A stretch of 7,412 bases of DNA from Nitriliruptoraceae bacterium (lineage in GTDB: Bacteria > Actinomycetota > Nitriliruptoria > Nitriliruptorales > Nitriliruptoraceae): NCBI GenBank assembly GCA_007117945.1, contig SKTN01000291.1:1-7412 (forward strand). Direction: 5' to 3'. The position numbers and the translations under genes were made by a program. The notes under the pieces were generated by a model. The model was not told where the DNA came from, did no database searches, and saw only the letters and a list, made by a program, of their open reading frames with translations. Position 1 is the first letter of the stretch; the number at the start of each line of letters is the position of its first letter. Of this stretch, positions 5,952 to 7,412 are shown piece after piece.

Positions 5952-7289
5952 TCACCACACCAGGGTGACTCCCAGCCAGACCAGCACGGCCACGGGAAGC
6001 CAACGGCCGACCAGTTGGACCCGGTGCAGCCACCAGCTCGAGGTCGTTCCCAGCGCCTCCTGGAGGCGCTCCGCCGGCAGCAGCCAGGAGAACAGCGCGG
6101 CACCGACGATGCCGGAGAACAGGATCACCTGGCCCCCGACGTTCTGGTCGATCCAGTCGAGCACGCGCTCGTCGCCGACGCGGAGCTCGACGGGTGTGAA
6201 GCTCAACGCCGAGGGGACGGCCAGCAGCAGCATCACGCCCGTGACCAGGAACACGGCCCGGGTGTGGCGGAGCCGGAACTCCTCGGCGATCGCGCTGAGG
6301 ATCACCTTCAGTCCGGCGAGGCTGGAGCTGAAGGCGGCGATGAAGAACAGCACGAAGAAGGCGATCGCCAGGGGCAGCCCGAAGGCCATGTCCTCGAAGG
6401 CCAGGGGCAGGGTGCTGAAGGCCAGCTGGCTGCCCTCCCCGGGGTCGAGGTCGTGGGTGAACACGAAGGGGAAGATCATCCACCCGGCCAGCAGCGCGAT
6501 GCAGGTCTCCGTGACCGCGATGATCAGGCTGGCCCGGGGGACGTGGGACCGCTTGGGGATGTAGCTGCCGTAGGTGACGAGGTAGCCCTGCCCGATCGCC
6601 AGGGAGTAGAAGCCCTGTCCGAAGGCGATCACCCACAGGCTCGGCTCCGTGAGCGCGCCCAGGTCCGCAGCCAGGAGGAACTCGCGGGCCTCGTCCCAGC
6701 CGGGGGTGCGGCTGGCGGTGATCACCAACCCGATGATCAGCACCGCCAGCAGGGGCATCAGCACCTTCGAGAACCGCTCGATGGCGGAGATCCCGCGGAT
6801 CAGCAGCGCGGTCGCCAGCACCACCACGATGATCAGCCAGCCCAGGGAGGCGTAGCCCGCGGAGAACTCCTCGAACAGGCGCACGTCGTCCCGCACGGCG
6901 TCGACGGCGTAGCCGAGCGTCCACCCGGTGATGACGAGGTAGTAGCTGGTGATGGCGGTGGTCAGGGCGACCACGAACCAGCCGTACCACGCGCCCGCCG
7001 GGTGGACCTGGCGGAAGGTGTGGACGGTGTTGCCCTGGGCGAGGCGCCCGGCCGCCACCTCGAGGTACATCAACGGCAGGCACACCACGGCCATCGCCAC
7101 GAGGTAGGCGAGGATGAACCCGCCGCCGCCGTACTCCCCGGCGAGGTAGGGGAAGCGCCAGATGTTGCCGAGCCCCACGGCGGCGGCGGCCATGGAGAAC
7201 ACGAAGGCCGGCTCCGAGGACCACTGTCCCCGGTCCTTGACGGTCTCGGTGCCGGGGGCCTCAGCGCCGGTCGGTACGCGCTCCTCCAC
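5952..7289 (-). CDS. Sodium:neurotransmitter symporter (NSS/SNF) family transporter
   Basis: A 445-aa inner-membrane protein expected to import an amino acid or related amine using the sodium gradient (LeuT fold). The signature is VGLGNIWRFPYL at 38-49, with G39, N42 and R45 matching the LeuT sodium-site and gate residues, followed by GGGGFILAY. The unwound helix 6 is GQGFYSLAIGQG (224-235). Helix 8 has A318, S321 and S322 in the Na2-site positions. Helix 7 has ETCIALLAGWMIFP (261-274), where many bacterial members have Asp in the first place. I count 11 helices, ending at residue 445 just after the last one, as in the 11-helix bacterial members; LeuT has 12. The start is GTG at 7289 with AGGAGGA 8 nt upstream. 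The gene is convergent with the 380-aa protein gene. Substrate cannot be read from the sequence. Confidence 0.93.
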   Translation of the reverse strand: MEERVPTGAEAPGTETVKDRGQWSSEPAFVFSMAAAAVGLGNIWRFPYLAGEYGGGGFILAYLVAMAVVCLPLMYLEVAAGRLAQGNTVHTFRQVHPAGAWYGWFVVALTTAITSYYLVITGWTLGYAVDAVRDDVRLFEEFSAGYASLGWLIIVVVLATALLIRGISAIERFSKVLMPLLAVLIIGLVITASRTPGWDEAREFLLAADLGALTEPSLWVIAFGQGFYSLAIGQGYLVTYGSYIPKRSHVPRASLIIAVTETCIALLAGWMIFPFVFTHDLDPGEGSQLAFSTLPLAFEDMAFGLPLAIAFFVLFFIAAFSSSLAGLKVILSAIAEEFRLRHTRAVFLVTGVMLLLAVPSALSFTPVELRVGDERVLDWIDQNVGGQVILFSGIVGAALFSWLLPAERLQEALGTTSSWWLHRVQLVGRWLPVAVLVWLGVTLVW

Positions 7290-7297
7290 CTGGCCGC

Positions 7298-7304
7298 TCC
7301 TCCT
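7298..7304 (-). promoter_or_regulatory. Ribosome binding site deciding a GTG start
   Basis: On the minus strand the sequence is AGGAGGA, 8 nt before the GTG at 7289. It supports the GTG as the symporter start; there is no ATG in a better position, and the first NSS-like residues follow about 25 codons later. Confidence 0.7.
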
Positions 7305-7348
7305 GGTGAGGGGTGGTGAGGGAGCCGCGAACGGTACTGGTCGGCGTT

Positions 7349-7380
7349 CGGTGGCGGGCCACCTCGTCGGCCCGCCACCG
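7349..7380. terminator. Strong 12-bp hairpin upstream of the symporter gene
   Basis: CGGTGGCGGGCC, an 8-nt loop (ACCTCGTC) and GGCCCGCCACCG form a perfect, almost all-G/C 12-bp stem. It lies 59 bp upstream of the symporter GTG. No T-run flanks it on either strand. It most likely ends transcription arriving from beyond the right edge, as U-less terminators are common in GC-rich actinobacteria, but a leader structure in the symporter mRNA is also possible. Confidence 0.5.
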
Positions 7381-7412
7381 CGCCCGTGCGGTCAACCGCG
7401 CCCGTGCGGTCA
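7377..7412. repeat. Two tandem 18-bp repeats at the window edge
   Basis: ACCGCGCCCGTGCGGTCA occurs twice with no mismatch and no spacer (7377-7394, 7395-7412). Each unit has inner inverted arms ACCGC/GCGGT, and the junction forms a further palindrome GCGGT-CA-ACCGC. The first unit overlaps the last 4 bp of the hairpin arm. The repeat runs to the end of the window, so its true copy number is not known. The short, spacer-free unit argues against CRISPR. Confidence 0.65.

Noticed and set aside
6015..7319. Plus-strand 434-codon open frame opposite the symporter
   Set aside because: Its translation is Gly/Glu/His/Gln-rich with no hydrophobic core, as expected from the antisense of a GC-rich membrane-protein gene, and the minus-strand NSS motifs are unambiguous.
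7377..7412. CRISPR array or iteron origin
   Set aside because: The repeats abut without unique spacers and are only 18 bp. No Cas, replication-initiator or DnaA-box sequence is seen in the window.

Overview
The window reads as chromosomal DNA of a very GC-rich actinomycete-like bacterium. The evidence is strong G/C bias at third codon positions, long antisense shadow ORFs, clear GGAGG-type ribosome binding sites, one TTG and one GTG start, and protein families typical of Actinomycetota. A more precise lineage cannot be assigned from this sequence. I see no tRNA, rRNA, CRISPR array, insertion sequence or phage gene.

Layout, left to right. Two minus-strand genes come first: a TPR-LuxR regulator (2992 to 1355) followed by a class I SAM-dependent methyltransferase of the Rv2258c-like type (1201 to 38). 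They are separated by 153 bp that contain a GAAA-loop hairpin. A 219-bp divergent control region (2993-3211) separates them from three plus-strand genes: an unrecognised three-helix membrane protein (3212-3640), a CPBP-family intramembrane protease (3797-4705) with all three catalytic motifs, and an unrecognised 380-aa protein (4803-5945) with an HEQGH sequence. The last gene is on the minus strand and converges with it: an 11-helix sodium:neurotransmitter symporter family transporter (7289 to 5952). Upstream of that transporter, at the right edge, are a perfect 12-bp hairpin and two exact 18-bp tandem repeats.

How the genes may work together. The regulator and methyltransferase look like a regulatory and enzymatic pair acting on an unknown small molecule. 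The three plus-strand genes each have their own ribosome binding site and gaps of 156 and 97 bp, so they may be separately controlled. The last two share a 15-bp upstream motif and each has a hairpin ending exactly 35 nt before its start codon, which hints at common control. The symporter is probably an independent amino-acid uptake gene. There is no clear multi-gene defence or biosynthetic system here. The least explained pieces are the 380-aa protein, the three-helix protein, and the repeats upstream of the symporter.
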